This document shows positions 38,601 through 46,521 of a stretch of DNA of 64,000 nucleotides, in pieces. Source of the DNA: Candidatus Methanoperedens sp. (GTDB lineage Archaea; Halobacteriota; Methanosarcinia; Methanosarcinales; Methanoperedenaceae); contig VEPM01000016.1 of the NCBI GenBank assembly GCA_012026795.1, positions 1 through 64,000 on the forward strand, in the 5' to 3' direction. The first letter of the stretch is position 1; each line of letters starts with the position of its first letter. The position numbers and the translations under genes are program-made. The notes beneath the pieces were generated by a model. It made no database searches. It saw only the letters and a program-made list of their open reading frames with translations, and was not told where the DNA came from.

Positions 38601-38724
38601 CGTCCCAGGCCTGTTCCTTAGATTTAAGAATAGAAAAGTTGTCATTCAGTTCTTCTATTGCTTTTTTCCGGTCCTTCACATCCCTGCTCTGTGCGAGTCT
38701 ATGAATCTCAGCCTGATCGACCAC
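35689..38724 (-). CDS. Giant HEAT-repeat protein with coiled coil and C-terminal membrane segment (1011 aa)
   Basis: Residues about 15-640 are roughly sixteen HEAT repeats of 39-40 residues, each close to Q(A)WDDLxRLTxDxxxxVRxGAA followed by xALGSCYSxIPEEYKK. The DNA therefore repeats every 117-120 bases. Residues 660-800 are a helical bundle (FEKASSESKYLNPARFCLPF), 800-975 contain coiled coils (MKEKLAEKDKQIEYLEDKVL, LNKIGLSLNDIENRQ), and the last 15 (VVGLASIISLILPFL) form a membrane-like tail. A scaffold or sensor role at the membrane is likely; no catalytic motif is seen. Confidence 0.75.
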   Translation of the reverse strand: MVDQAEIHRLAQSRDVKDRKKAIEELNDNFSILKSKEQAWDDLIRLTRDNSDDVRRGATIALSICCSHLPEEYRKQAWGDIHRLTKNKEYFVRTRAANALGTFYSRLPEEYRKQAWNDLHRLTRDKEYFVRSGASRALGSCYSYIPEKYKKQAWDDLIGLLQANYPDVRSGAANALGFCYSQIPKKCKKQAWDCLHKLTRDNDYEVRSGVANALGFCYSHLPEEYKIQALDDLQRLTQDDMVGVRSGAVKSFDFCYSHLPEEYKKQVWNDLHRLTQDEYDIVRRDAGRFLVSCYSQIPEECRKEAWGDLIRFTHDNDPFVYSEAAIALGSCYPQIPEEYKQQAWDKLIELTQDDNDFVRMRAADALGSCYSCIPEEYRKQAWNDLHRFTLDNNDTMQNGAAASLADHEIIRQSIDNYVPSSIACALGSCYSYIPEECKKQAWEDLQRLAHDNYEGVRMRAADALGSCYSCIPEKYKEQAWDELIGLTQDSNFQVRGYAAKALSSCYSHTPYEYRKKAWNDIKRLTQDKDPFVRGGAAKALGTCYSLIPEEYRKQAWDDLQRLRQDNYYFVRIDSCRGLGSCYSQIPGEYRKQVWDWLQMLTHDPEKDVRIAANHSSGEVSIYRAIQAKNEESIKKELESALKFFEKASSESKYLNPARFCLPFYLSYYTIVFKEGDAKVEVEKYLAEAEGALEGSKIKEKLLKAVENLGNALKELRRARDSNEIKSDIKAYKQYIDRACEILEAIEEKAPRAKELIRKGLPIIDKKIKELLGEIEEKTKKLHEVSQGTPFEKISNSANVHVEGLGDTKKPIEADRVLNNLITDVRATFDILLPKESGRYSQLENADLLDKAMAMKAMVISISVEINNMKEKLAEKDKQIEYLEDKVLLKLDNLSYGISMLKLRSGEIVPSLHEIQNEMNKLKTIQADLNKIGLSLNDIENRQHQGFNRLDVDITRLANEIEAQIIPKLPQNNDATKEILKKLEDLKVPKKEVWFNRVVGLASIISLILPFL

Positions 38725-38820
38725 TTTGAACCTCCTATTCTCATTACCTCAGCAGATTTTAAAACAGTTTCGATTGAATCAGTGCTGTATACTTCCGCGT
38801 CAAAGTAGCAATAAATACTT

Positions 38821-39056
38821 GTCAAGTAGCCGGAGGTCGTTTCCGACCCCAAGCTCTTTAAGAACCGTACATGCGACTTTCACTGCATACGGCTCAAATA
38901 TTTTTAACCCTTTATATCTTCCAAACAGACATTTTTCAGTATCTCAGCTGTTCTTGCGCCAGCACATTCTCTGACTCTGGACGAATGTCCAGACACCATA
39001 TTCTCGCTGGCCTATTCCTCTAATATTGGGGTCTGGGGTCTTTAACCGCAGCGCAT
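38821..39056 (-). ncRNA. Internally deleted group II intron: 5' end plus intact domains V and VI
   Basis: Reading the minus strand from 39056: ATGCGCTGCGG, hairpin 1, CCAGCGAGAATATGGTG and hairpin 2 (TCTGGAC-ATTC-GTCCAGA) to about 38933. About 37 bases later comes a textbook 34-nt domain V at 38862-38895 (GAGCCGTATG ... GTACGGTTC, with a GAAA loop), then domain VI (GGGGTCGGAAACGACCTCC) ending GGCTACTTGAC at 38821. The RT gene and most of domains I-IV are missing. It begins inside the TGA of the lipoprotein gene. Confidence 0.8.
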
Positions 39057-39679
39057 CAGTCTAAGAACTTAAAAGATGTGATAATTTCATTGAAATCTGG
39101 TTCAAGTTCAACTGTGACATTATCCCGTTTTTCAACATCTGTACTGATTACATTGAAATTTAACACAAATGATCTTTTTCCGTGAATGATATGTATATCT
39201 CGCTGGTATAAATCTCCAACAGTCCTGTATTTTCTGATGACCTCCCATGCTGTTTCTCCGCCGAGTTTTGTATAACCTTCATATATGATTCCCTCCGGTC
39301 TTTTGAGCTCCTGTGAACGTGCATATTCCAGCGTGTACCCAGCAGGAACTAATTGTGTATCCATACTCACCCGAACTAAGGCAAGAGTGCCATAGGTTAC
39401 AAGATCAGTTCTTATGGCGCCATCATCGCCCGATGGCCACCAGGGATATTTGTCATTTACAAAATTAATCGCACCGCCATAGGGCAATTGCCACATAACA
39501 TCTGATTTCCATCCCTGGGGCATCTTCGTTTTAAACATGAGGGTTTTGTTGTGAAAAATATCGTTTCTAGTTTCTCCTGAAAAAATATTTTTATTGAGGT
39601 TTGTCTCACTTGCAATGCATCCGCTGAAAAGAATGATCAGCAGCACTAATATAGTCGATAAAATGTTTTTGTTATTCAT
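39056..39679 (-). CDS. PsbP-like lipoprotein, copy 2 (207 aa)
   Basis: Close paralogue of 32002-32637, sharing MKMPQGWKSDVMWQLPYGGA, INFVNDKYPWWPSGDDGAI, ELKRPEGIIYEGYTKLGGE and RDIHIIHGKRSFVL. The leader LLIILFSGCIASE has the lipobox Cys. Both copies are followed immediately by an intron remnant, so a gene-plus-remnant segment was duplicated. This copy lacks the secreted Ig-like gene upstream. Confidence 0.65.
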   Translation of the reverse strand: MNNKNILSTILVLLIILFSGCIASETNLNKNIFSGETRNDIFHNKTLMFKTKMPQGWKSDVMWQLPYGGAINFVNDKYPWWPSGDDGAIRTDLVTYGTLALVRVSMDTQLVPAGYTLEYARSQELKRPEGIIYEGYTKLGGETAWEVIRKYRTVGDLYQRDIHIIHGKRSFVLNFNVISTDVEKRDNVTVELEPDFNEIITSFKFLD

Positions 39680-39692
39680 ATTTTATTTCTCC

Positions 39693-39899
39693 TTAACAGA
39701 ATTTTAACCTCTCCACAAAATTGACTTTAAGACCGATCTTCCACCCGAACTCATCCTTTCTGGTGTAGATGCACCCTTCTTCTTTTAGTCGGGCTATGGC
39801 TGGCGGAGCATCTATAGCGCCCACACCGGTTTCATCACAGAAGTGATAGAAATCACGAAAGTAACGATACTTCTCTCCTGTCCTCTCAAAGTGATTCAC
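39693..39899 (-). CDS. Winged-helix-like protein, possibly N-terminally longer (68 aa from GTG)
   Basis: YHFCDETGVGAIDAPPAIAR-LKEEGCIYTRKDEFGWKIG looks like a winged helix. The frame stays open upstream of the GTG at 39899 (SVFTNRSDISEPERIVVGVL) to a stop within the TTCGTTTATCC repeats, without an ATG, so the gene may use a rare start or be truncated. It lies downstream of two small genes on the same strand. Confidence 0.4.
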   Translation of the reverse strand: MNHFERTGEKYRYFRDFYHFCDETGVGAIDAPPAIARLKEEGCIYTRKDEFGWKIGLKVNFVERLKFC

Positions 39900-39997
39900 C
39901 AGTACTCCTACTACTATTCGTTCAGGTTCTGAGATATCTGAACGATTTGTGAAAACTGACAGGTCGAGTTGATGTGATTTTTTGGGACTGTCTAAAG

Positions 39998-40030
39998 TTC
40001 GTTTATCCTTCGTTTATCCTTCGTTTATCA
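39998..40030. repeat. Three tandem 11-bp units
   Basis: TTCGTTTATCC is repeated three times in tandem (last unit imperfect), overlapping the 3' end of the gene at 40014. Since 11 is not a multiple of three, each unit changes frame, and expansion could have fixed the upstream gene's stop. Confidence 0.6.
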
Positions 40031-40349
40031 TATCTTTATCCTTCGTTTTTCCATTATTATTATTAATACTTAATATTAACAAACCAAATGATGTAACCCT
40101 CCATCCCCATCGTTCCTTTCTCTCAAAAACACCTCTTTTTTCACCACCACGGCAATAAACACCGACTATACGAACAGGTATCCCTGTCTGTTCAGAAATT
40201 TCCATTGTAGTCATTCCACCGCTATTGGAAAGAACGCCGAGGATCTCTATGGTTTTTCCCCTGAACTTGCAGGGATTTGGAATAAGATTGGTAGGAGTAG
40301 GAGTACTGCTGGCCAGGTTCCTGTCAGGATAGTTATCGTTTTCATGCAT
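40014..40349 (-). CDS. Winged-helix-like small protein (111 aa)
   Basis: GKTIEILGVLSNSGGMTTME-ISEQTGIPVRIVGVYCR-GWRVTSFGLLIL fits a winged helix with the wing at WGWRVT. The N-terminus is a disordered Pro/Thr-rich segment (SSTPTPTNLIPNP). Likely a DNA-binding regulator. It is 3 bases after the gene upstream. Specific family unrecognised. Confidence 0.5.
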   Translation of the reverse strand: MHENDNYPDRNLASSTPTPTNLIPNPCKFRGKTIEILGVLSNSGGMTTMEISEQTGIPVRIVGVYCRGGEKRGVFERKERWGWRVTSFGLLILSINNNNGKTKDKDMINEG

Positions 40350-40352
40350 ATA

Positions 40353-40574
40353 TCAAGATATCCTTAAAATCCCTGGCAATTCATCACAACTGAAAATCCT
40401 GTTCATTGACCATCCTCTGATGCCACAATCGCTTTTCTCAACATCAGATTTGTATCCTTTGCAATTTGATAGATCTCCTCTAGCATCAGTTAGTTTGATG
40501 ATTGCATTGCTTTTATTCCAGCCAATATCTAATAATTTTTTATCCGAAATTCCATGAAATTTTGTTTGTTTCAT
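40353..40574 (-). CDS. Unrecognised small protein (73 aa)
   Basis: No motif recognised; two or three Cys (SNCKGYK, SDCGIRG, FSCDELPG). It heads a short three-gene run. TTACGTACGTGTTATAGTAC just upstream is partly palindromic and may be its operator; it resembles the TACGTACATAATG start region of the RHH gene at 2332. Confidence 0.4.
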   Translation of the reverse strand: MKQTKFHGISDKKLLDIGWNKSNAIIKLTDARGDLSNCKGYKSDVEKSDCGIRGWSMNRIFSCDELPGILRIS

Positions 40575-40996
40575 ATTACGTACGTGTTATAGTACATAAG
40601 AATGATGATTTATAGCTTTCGCTTGCATCAAAAGGTGTAAATCTCTTAAGGCCTGAATGCAATTTTACATTTCGATTAAAATACCCCTATGATCATTCAT
40701 GAGCGTAACTAAATCTTAGATATTCTCATACCATCCATGACACCCGATCTCTCCATGAAACAACAATGCGGTAGCCAGGCACCATATCCTATAATAAAGT
40801 ACCTTCTGAAGATTTGCCCTATTATCGCCCCATTTCAAAAATAAACAGAAAAAACAGCTCCGATTTGCTCCATACTGTTCTGTTTTTTAAATGCTTGTTC
40901 TTTATATAATCTGGTTGATTCCGTAACGTAATTGCCCGATTTCTACCATAAATAAACAGACGACCCTTCTTGTTTCTCCAGTTTTTCTTTTGATTT
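40575..40996. other. Gap after the secretion operon
   Basis: No intact gene. An inverted repeat (AAACAGAAAAAACAG with CTGTTCTGTTTTTT, about 40844-40889) next to a T-run may terminate the VirB4 transcript. At 40957-40999 a stretch resembles 41140-41182 inside virB4 (ACAGACGACCnTnCTTGTTT), as if the end of the gene had been partly duplicated. Confidence 0.4.
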
Positions 40997-43900
40997 TCAT
41001 GGATCTGCCTGTTTCAAGCTTGTTTCTCCAAGAAGTTCTTTAATCTTCTCATCCAGACGAGTGCCTCTTGTGATAACGATTTCATCGGTTTCTATTGCAA
41101 GCGCGACCTCTTTTACGCTGTGAGTATTCCCTACAAAAAACAGACGACCGTACTTGTTTTCACAGTTTTTTCTTTTCTCGGTCAAGATCTTCGGATCGTT
41201 GTACCCCGAAGTCTGGTACTCAAATGCTACCGGACCGTCTGGCAGCCAGGCAACTACGTCTGCATTGTCATAATGATTAACCTCAACCTTGATGTTTCGT
41301 TCAATGAAATACGCTGCTATCTGAATGACACTCAAATAGTGCTCTTTACTCTGGTTAAGGATGAGTTCATGATTTATATTCTCCTTTTCAATGTATGCAA
41401 AAGCTCTCCCATTTCCGACTGCCCTTTGAGTCCATTCCACCAGCCTCTCTTTACGGAGAATTGTTGTATCGCCATTTATCCAGTCAGACATAATTACACC
41501 CTGCTCTTTTGCAAACGATTCAAGATCAGGGTGAACAAAGGTGTAGGCAACCTGCCGCTTTTGTTTTCCGAACAGGATCTGCGCCTCAAGATCAGATGCT
41601 ACCCTTTGCATATGATAGGTAGTTGCGTAAGGGTATCCCACGGATACAGCGCACATGCCAGGCCTGGAGCAGGATAACAAGAACTGTGCATCGTTATTCG
41701 ATAACTTGAAAAATTTCACCACATCGTCAATGCTTTTTCCGATATTCAGTCCATATACCTCAGAAATAAAGATGTTCGCTCTTAACTCAGGACCTATGCT
41801 TGAAAGATCGGATAGCTGCTGAGACCCGATTATTATCCGAACTCCGAAACTCCCCGCCTGTTTTAGCATTCGCGAGAACTCATCCTGCAACCTCGCGTTC
41901 TTCAGGAACACGCCTGCTTCATCGATCATGATCGTGGTCTTTCTCTTTGAGTTTATGTTGAATCGCAGGGCAAGGATGGCAGTGAGAAGATAATTCATAG
42001 CTTCCTGCGTATCCTGGGGAATGGCTGAGAGGTCTATCACGGTATATTGCTTTGTCAGGTCAACGTTGGTGGGATTTGAAAGCCATCTCAGTGTATTCCT
42101 GAGAGAGGATGTCCTGCTATACACCGCTTCAATGGTAGCATCTGATCTGTATTTCTTTTTATCCCTCTCCCAGATATCATATAGATCAAGAAAGGTCGGT
42201 TGTTTTTCCTGTTTCCATGTTTTCCTGTCTTCTGGAATAATTCCGAACTTTGCATAGAGCTCTACCAGAGTCTCGCCTATGTATGATATCTGTTTGTGGG
42301 TTCTGTCCCCTCCTGTCAACAGATTCAGGAAAAACTTAACGGTATTTAAGTGTTCATAGAACTTCGAGATAGGATCGAACGACACATTCTCATTAAAAAT
42401 AATCTCAAGTGGATTGATATTATAACACGTCTTTCCGTCAGGCTGCCTTCCAAGGTTAATGATCTGGCTCACGTCACTGAAATACTCTGCTACTGCCAGA
42501 TAATTTGTTGTCGAATCTGGCTTGTTTGTTATGTAGATGGCATCGTCCCCGTTCAGGATCGTCCTGATCCCAGTAATTGCCATGGCTGTGGTCTTGCCTG
42601 ACCTTGTCGGACCGATCATCAAAGTATGGCTTGCTCCAAGCTTATCAAGGTCTATTATTATCTCCTGGTTCGTATGAATGTCATTCCCGAAATAAACTCC
42701 ATAAGACGAGACCATATTGTTCGGGCCGTTCACAAGAGGCGTGATCCTTGAAATACCGGAAGTAGGAAGCCAGACTGAGATCTTCTCATCGTAGTAGGGT
42801 AAGAACTGAGTGCATTGTATTGTCTCCAGAATCCTGCCGTTAGGCACGCGGTTCATAATGTTATTCGCACTCAGGATGGCCCGTACTTTGGAGATCCCTG
42901 CAAGCAGTGATGTGTATGAATGAGAAAAGACTGTAATAATGAAGTTAATATCGAACATGCTCTCCTTCCCATCCTTTATCTGGGCATACAATGCCCTCAG
43001 GTCTTCCTGGTCAAGCCCCATATCAAAGCGTGCAGTCTGGTTATTCTGGAGCGATTCCTCATTTCCTTTGATTGTGTTCATCGCTCTTTTGATCTCAGTT
43101 AATGCCCTGGGAGAATCTATCGGGTATATGCTCTGGTCTATCCTGATCACATGCTCTTCGCTTGCGGACAGCCTGTAAATTTGAGTCAGTATTTCAGGTG
43201 AAAGCGTGGGTGGAAATCCGCTTACTCCTCCAACAGGTATCCCCACGATTATGCAGGAAATGTACTCTGTATTGTTGACAAGAAGATGGTCCCTGTTATC
43301 CACGATCGAGCCCTGCATTATCTGGCGAAGCGTATTTTTCCAGATCGCCTTCTCTCCATAGAGCGCAGGAGTCCTGTTAGATTGCACCTGATAGCTTGTA
43401 TTATCATTTGCAAAGATATTGTAGATCTTATTCCTCTGTGTTATTACCGCTGACATGGTGTGGGCTGCCTGTAATCTGTTCAGCACACCGGGCAGCAGAG
43501 TCATCATAAGCGTCTCTATTTCACTGGGATTAGATACCACTCCAATGAAAATTTTTACATCCCAGTTTGTGGTCTTTGGTGTTCTTGAAGATAGATCATG
43601 CAGAGAATATAGCAGAGCCTTTTCATTATGCGACCTTGGTTCGTTTACCTGCTCCATTATCATTCTTTCCACGGGATTCAAATAAGGTATCTGGGAACTT
43701 GCCCGTACTTTTATCAGTGTCTTTGGTTGTATCGAATTCAGGAATCCACTTATCCTTGTTATATTTAGCGCCAGTTCCTCGTCATCAAGCCAGCGAGTAT
43801 CGCATCCCAGGATCACTCCGAATCTGTTGTCCCCGAAGTCTACAACTCCTGTTTTTGAAATATTTTTTATGCTGAATCGATACAGCTGGGAGACCTGTTT

Positions 43901-44224
43901 ATCCGGGCTTGAGATGCTTGAATATCTATCCAAGCCTTTTAACTTCCTGATCTTATGAGCGAAAATTATCTTTGATTCTACCAGTATTTCATGAGTTCTT
44001 GCGTATTTATAATAGAGTCCCCATATTATCAACAGGGCTATGGAATTCAGTACAAGTCCTGATATTCCTTCTCCCGTTCCGATTACTATTGTGGTCAGAA
44101 TAGCGCATACCAGCATCACTTTTACCTGATCCCAGGATAATTCCAGAGGCCCAAGCTGCAGCTTCTCAACAATGAACCTGGGTGGTAAAGGAACGATTAT
44201 TTTATGGGACTGTTGGTCATTCAT
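40997..44224 (-). CDS. virB4: VirB4/TraC-like conjugation ATPase with C-terminal extension (1075 aa)
   Basis: Motor ATPase of a type IV secretion-like apparatus. Two N-terminal membrane segments (VKVMLVCAILTTIVIG, GLVLNSIALLIIWGLYY) precede a large middle domain. Walker A is LMIGPTRSGKTTAMAI, Walker B is TTIMIDEAGVFLK, followed by RIIIGSQQLSDLSSIG. After the motor, residues about 940-1060 form an extra alpha/beta domain (IKVEVNHYDNADVVAWLPDG, PVAFEYQTSGYND) with the D...E-x-(Q) pattern of a nuclease-fold or an inactive relative. It is the last gene of the operon. Confidence 0.8.
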   Translation of the reverse strand: MNDQQSHKIIVPLPPRFIVEKLQLGPLELSWDQVKVMLVCAILTTIVIGTGEGISGLVLNSIALLIIWGLYYKYARTHEILVESKIIFAHKIRKLKGLDRYSSISSPDKQVSQLYRFSIKNISKTGVVDFGDNRFGVILGCDTRWLDDEELALNITRISGFLNSIQPKTLIKVRASSQIPYLNPVERMIMEQVNEPRSHNEKALLYSLHDLSSRTPKTTNWDVKIFIGVVSNPSEIETLMMTLLPGVLNRLQAAHTMSAVITQRNKIYNIFANDNTSYQVQSNRTPALYGEKAIWKNTLRQIMQGSIVDNRDHLLVNNTEYISCIIVGIPVGGVSGFPPTLSPEILTQIYRLSASEEHVIRIDQSIYPIDSPRALTEIKRAMNTIKGNEESLQNNQTARFDMGLDQEDLRALYAQIKDGKESMFDINFIITVFSHSYTSLLAGISKVRAILSANNIMNRVPNGRILETIQCTQFLPYYDEKISVWLPTSGISRITPLVNGPNNMVSSYGVYFGNDIHTNQEIIIDLDKLGASHTLMIGPTRSGKTTAMAITGIRTILNGDDAIYITNKPDSTTNYLAVAEYFSDVSQIINLGRQPDGKTCYNINPLEIIFNENVSFDPISKFYEHLNTVKFFLNLLTGGDRTHKQISYIGETLVELYAKFGIIPEDRKTWKQEKQPTFLDLYDIWERDKKKYRSDATIEAVYSRTSSLRNTLRWLSNPTNVDLTKQYTVIDLSAIPQDTQEAMNYLLTAILALRFNINSKRKTTIMIDEAGVFLKNARLQDEFSRMLKQAGSFGVRIIIGSQQLSDLSSIGPELRANIFISEVYGLNIGKSIDDVVKFFKLSNNDAQFLLSCSRPGMCAVSVGYPYATTYHMQRVASDLEAQILFGKQKRQVAYTFVHPDLESFAKEQGVIMSDWINGDTTILRKERLVEWTQRAVGNGRAFAYIEKENINHELILNQSKEHYLSVIQIAAYFIERNIKVEVNHYDNADVVAWLPDGPVAFEYQTSGYNDPKILTEKRKNCENKYGRLFFVGNTHSVKEVALAIETDEIVITRGTRLDEKIKELLGETSLKQADP

Positions 44225-44251
44225 TCTAATACACTTCCTTTTTTAGTAGGA

Positions 44252-45160
44252 TCACTTTCCCTTTGCAAACAGAAATTTACCGACTATCAGATACTTTATT
44301 TGATTTCCAAAACTGGCTAATAACGGATACAATACGCACGCCACTCCTGCCAATATTGCTCCAGATGAGACTACGTAATAAAGCAATAGTGATTCATTCA
44401 ATGGATATGGCAGTCCGCTCATTAATCCTGTTCCTCCTAACAATATCAGGCACATGAGGAACCTTGAAAACAGCATCACTGCTCCGTATGAGAAAAGCAT
44501 CATTGCAAATTGTCTTGTCCAGGGGAATAAACCCGCAGCTGCTAATAAAAGAAAATATGCAGATATGATCCCCACAACCAGATATCTGTAATAAAATATT
44601 ATCATTAAACTGATGAAACTCAACGCTCTAAAAAGATATGCCAGTGAGTTGTCAGGGGAATATGAAACGAAATTCATTGACTCTAAAAATGCTGATTTTG
44701 CAAGTATTGATTCCAGGGAGAATATCCACTGTAATCCGTACAGGTAGAATGCCCATATCAAAGGAGCGATTATGGCTATCTCGAAATATTTATTTCTCCA
44801 GCTTCCGAAAACATTCCCCATTGTATCGAAACTTGCTGACTCTTTCATCACAGCAATCCCTCCTGCCAGTAGGAATATTGTGTAAAACACGAAATACCAG
44901 AATGCTGTGAAATTCTTCATTCTCTTCACCATTGGATTTGATAAGAAATCGTTGTTATCTGCCATCATGGTTGAAACTGCTGGCTGTACGTTGGAATTAT
45001 TTAAACCCATCATATTATACAAGTTATCTGCCTGCGATTCCAGTATCCTGTCAAATCCTTTTGATATAACGTTAGGTAGAAGCTCTTCCAGGTCGAATGA
45101 AGCTGCTGCTGGCTGAACCAGGATCAGGCACAAAACCATGAATAATATAACTCGTTTCAT
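44252..45160 (-). CDS. Polytopic VirB6/TrbL-like membrane protein (302 aa)
   Basis: A signal peptide (ILFMVLCLILVQPAAAS) is followed by at least six membrane helices, including FWYFVFYTIFLLAGGIAVM, ALSFISLMIIFYYRYLVVG and LLYYVVSSGAILAGVACVL. A Pro/Trp-containing WTRQFAMMLFSYGAVMLFSR matches the central region of VirB6/TrbL-like channel proteins. It overlaps the gene before by ATGA and is 27 bases from virB4. Confidence 0.6.
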   Translation of the reverse strand: MKRVILFMVLCLILVQPAAASFDLEELLPNVISKGFDRILESQADNLYNMMGLNNSNVQPAVSTMMADNNDFLSNPMVKRMKNFTAFWYFVFYTIFLLAGGIAVMKESASFDTMGNVFGSWRNKYFEIAIIAPLIWAFYLYGLQWIFSLESILAKSAFLESMNFVSYSPDNSLAYLFRALSFISLMIIFYYRYLVVGIISAYFLLLAAAGLFPWTRQFAMMLFSYGAVMLFSRFLMCLILLGGTGLMSGLPYPLNESLLLYYVVSSGAILAGVACVLYPLLASFGNQIKYLIVGKFLFAKGK

Positions 45161-46053
45161 TTTTGCCTCGATGATCTATACATTATGTAAATTCCTGACA
45201 AAAATATCAAAACTACATAAATTATGTAACCAATTGCCGGGTTTATGCTTGTGGATTTATTCTGATGATAAACGGCATATTCACTAAAATTGTAATCTGG
45301 CGCTCTTCCGAAAGGTGTCCACAGGAACACTGAAATTATAGTCCCATTATCCATTATCGTGTCGTCGCCCTGATGATATATTCCATTTCCAGTCTTTCTC
45401 CATACCGAGAACGGCGTGACGTTCATGTAGGGAATACCTTTGCTGGTAAACTCGACCATCCCTATGTTCAGTAAATGTTCCACAGAGCCGCTTTGCGTAG
45501 TTATATTGAAAAATATTATCGAATCGTTAAGACCTGTAAAGTGTATCAGGCTCACAGGATGAAAACCGGGGAACCGTTCTATTGTCATGTTTTGTGGGCC
45601 TGGATATGTGAATTGGGGTGGAGAAATCTCCGAATCAATCCAGTCATGAGTTTCTGTGAAATGACCGCTTATCCAGCATCCGTCATTATCGCAGGAGACA
45701 GTATCCCATTTCAGGACCGCATGCAGGGTAGCAATAATGTTTGACCCGACCTGTTTAACAGATATGCTTTGAGTCAGTTCTGTGTTGACTCCAGATGGTT
45801 GGATCCATATCCTGGCATCTCCTCTTACTACTGCATTTGCAACAGGGTCATCGTGGATATAGAGTATGCCGCTGATATTTGCCATGTTCTGGAAGCCCAC
45901 AATGTCAACCCAGCCCTGTAAATGATCCGTAGTGGTCATTTCTATATCCGGACGCAATTCTGATTCGTTGTATAGAGGAAGTCCGGAAACATCAGTAATA
46001 TAGGTATTATTCAATTCTTCCAACACCCCTGCACTTACTGGATGGAATGACAT
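45157..46053 (-). CDS. Exported membrane-anchored protein of the secretion operon (298 aa or longer)
   Basis: A large extracellular beta-rich region ends in one C-terminal membrane helix (INPAIGYIIYVVLIFLSGIY) and a basic tail (RSSRQK). The frame is open upstream of the ATG at 46053 and encodes VLWLVLTAFLFSMSFHPVSA, a good signal peptide; no ATG lies there, so a non-standard start overlapping the pilin gene is likely. It is probably a surface or pore component, unrecognised by family. Confidence 0.55.
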   Translation of the reverse strand: MSFHPVSAGVLEELNNTYITDVSGLPLYNESELRPDIEMTTTDHLQGWVDIVGFQNMANISGILYIHDDPVANAVVRGDARIWIQPSGVNTELTQSISVKQVGSNIIATLHAVLKWDTVSCDNDGCWISGHFTETHDWIDSEISPPQFTYPGPQNMTIERFPGFHPVSLIHFTGLNDSIIFFNITTQSGSVEHLLNIGMVEFTSKGIPYMNVTPFSVWRKTGNGIYHQGDDTIMDNGTIISVFLWTPFGRAPDYNFSEYAVYHQNKSTSINPAIGYIIYVVLIFLSGIYIMYRSSRQK

Positions 46054-46070
46054 TGAAAAAAGGAAGGCAG

Positions 46071-46427
46071 TTAATACCAGCCAAAGAACCGTGTTCCAAT
46101 TTTTATAAGTAATACTATTGCCACCAGTGCATAAAGGACTTGCAATAACGAATTCTGTGCGTGAGACCGTTCCCTTGGGTCTCCCATGGTCGTTGAATGT
46201 GCCATGATCCCGACACCGGCTTTCCCGGTAAATATCGCATAAGCCACTATAGTTACCACCGCGAGGGCACCAAGCACAAAGTTAAGTAATTCCTGTACAT
46301 CCGCTCCCTGCTGTTCAAGCCAGGCGCGTCCCATGCCAGGTTTCATTAAATCGCTGTCGTTACCCGCTGCCGATGCAAGCCCTCCCAGCATCATGAAGAT
46401 TATAATACATATTACATATTTTTGCAT
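46071..46427 (-). CDS. VirB2/TrbC-like pilin candidate (118 aa)
   Basis: A signal peptide (VICIIIFMMLGGLASAAG) is followed by two membrane helices (LLNFVLGALAVVTIVAYAIF, NSLLQVLYALVAIVLLIKIG) with a short polar loop (GIMAHSTTMGDPRERSHAQ). This layout and length are those of VirB2/TrbC pilins. First gene of the operon; upstream A/T-rich region has a TATA box. Confidence 0.6.
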   Translation of the reverse strand: MQKYVICIIIFMMLGGLASAAGNDSDLMKPGMGRAWLEQQGADVQELLNFVLGALAVVTIVAYAIFTGKAGVGIMAHSTTMGDPRERSHAQNSLLQVLYALVAIVLLIKIGTRFFGWY

Positions 46428-46521
46428 AAAACTATGTAATTACTTAATAGTTTATATATTTTGCTTTAAACTTGCATAAATAAGAAGATTTATATAAGTT
46501 CAGGCAAAATATACCGTAAAC
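46428..46521. promoter_or_regulatory. Divergent promoters for secretion operon and AbrB-like gene
   Basis: For the minus genes, AAAATATATAAACTATTAA (about 46450-46468) is a TATA box. For the plus gene, GATTTATATAAG (about 46487-46498) lies some 25 bases before the ATG. The AbrB-like protein encoded next could control both. Confidence 0.55.

Noticed and set aside
36883-38808. Long plus-strand frames opposite the HEAT-repeat gene (including one of 340 codons)
   Set aside because: They mirror the 117-120 base periodicity of the HEAT gene, are Cys/Phe-rich and have no family features.
38821-39056. IS200/IS605 right end or an omega-like RNA for the intron repeat family
   Set aside because: Hairpins are similar in size, but no TnpA/TnpB trace is near any copy and domain V is unmistakable in one of them.
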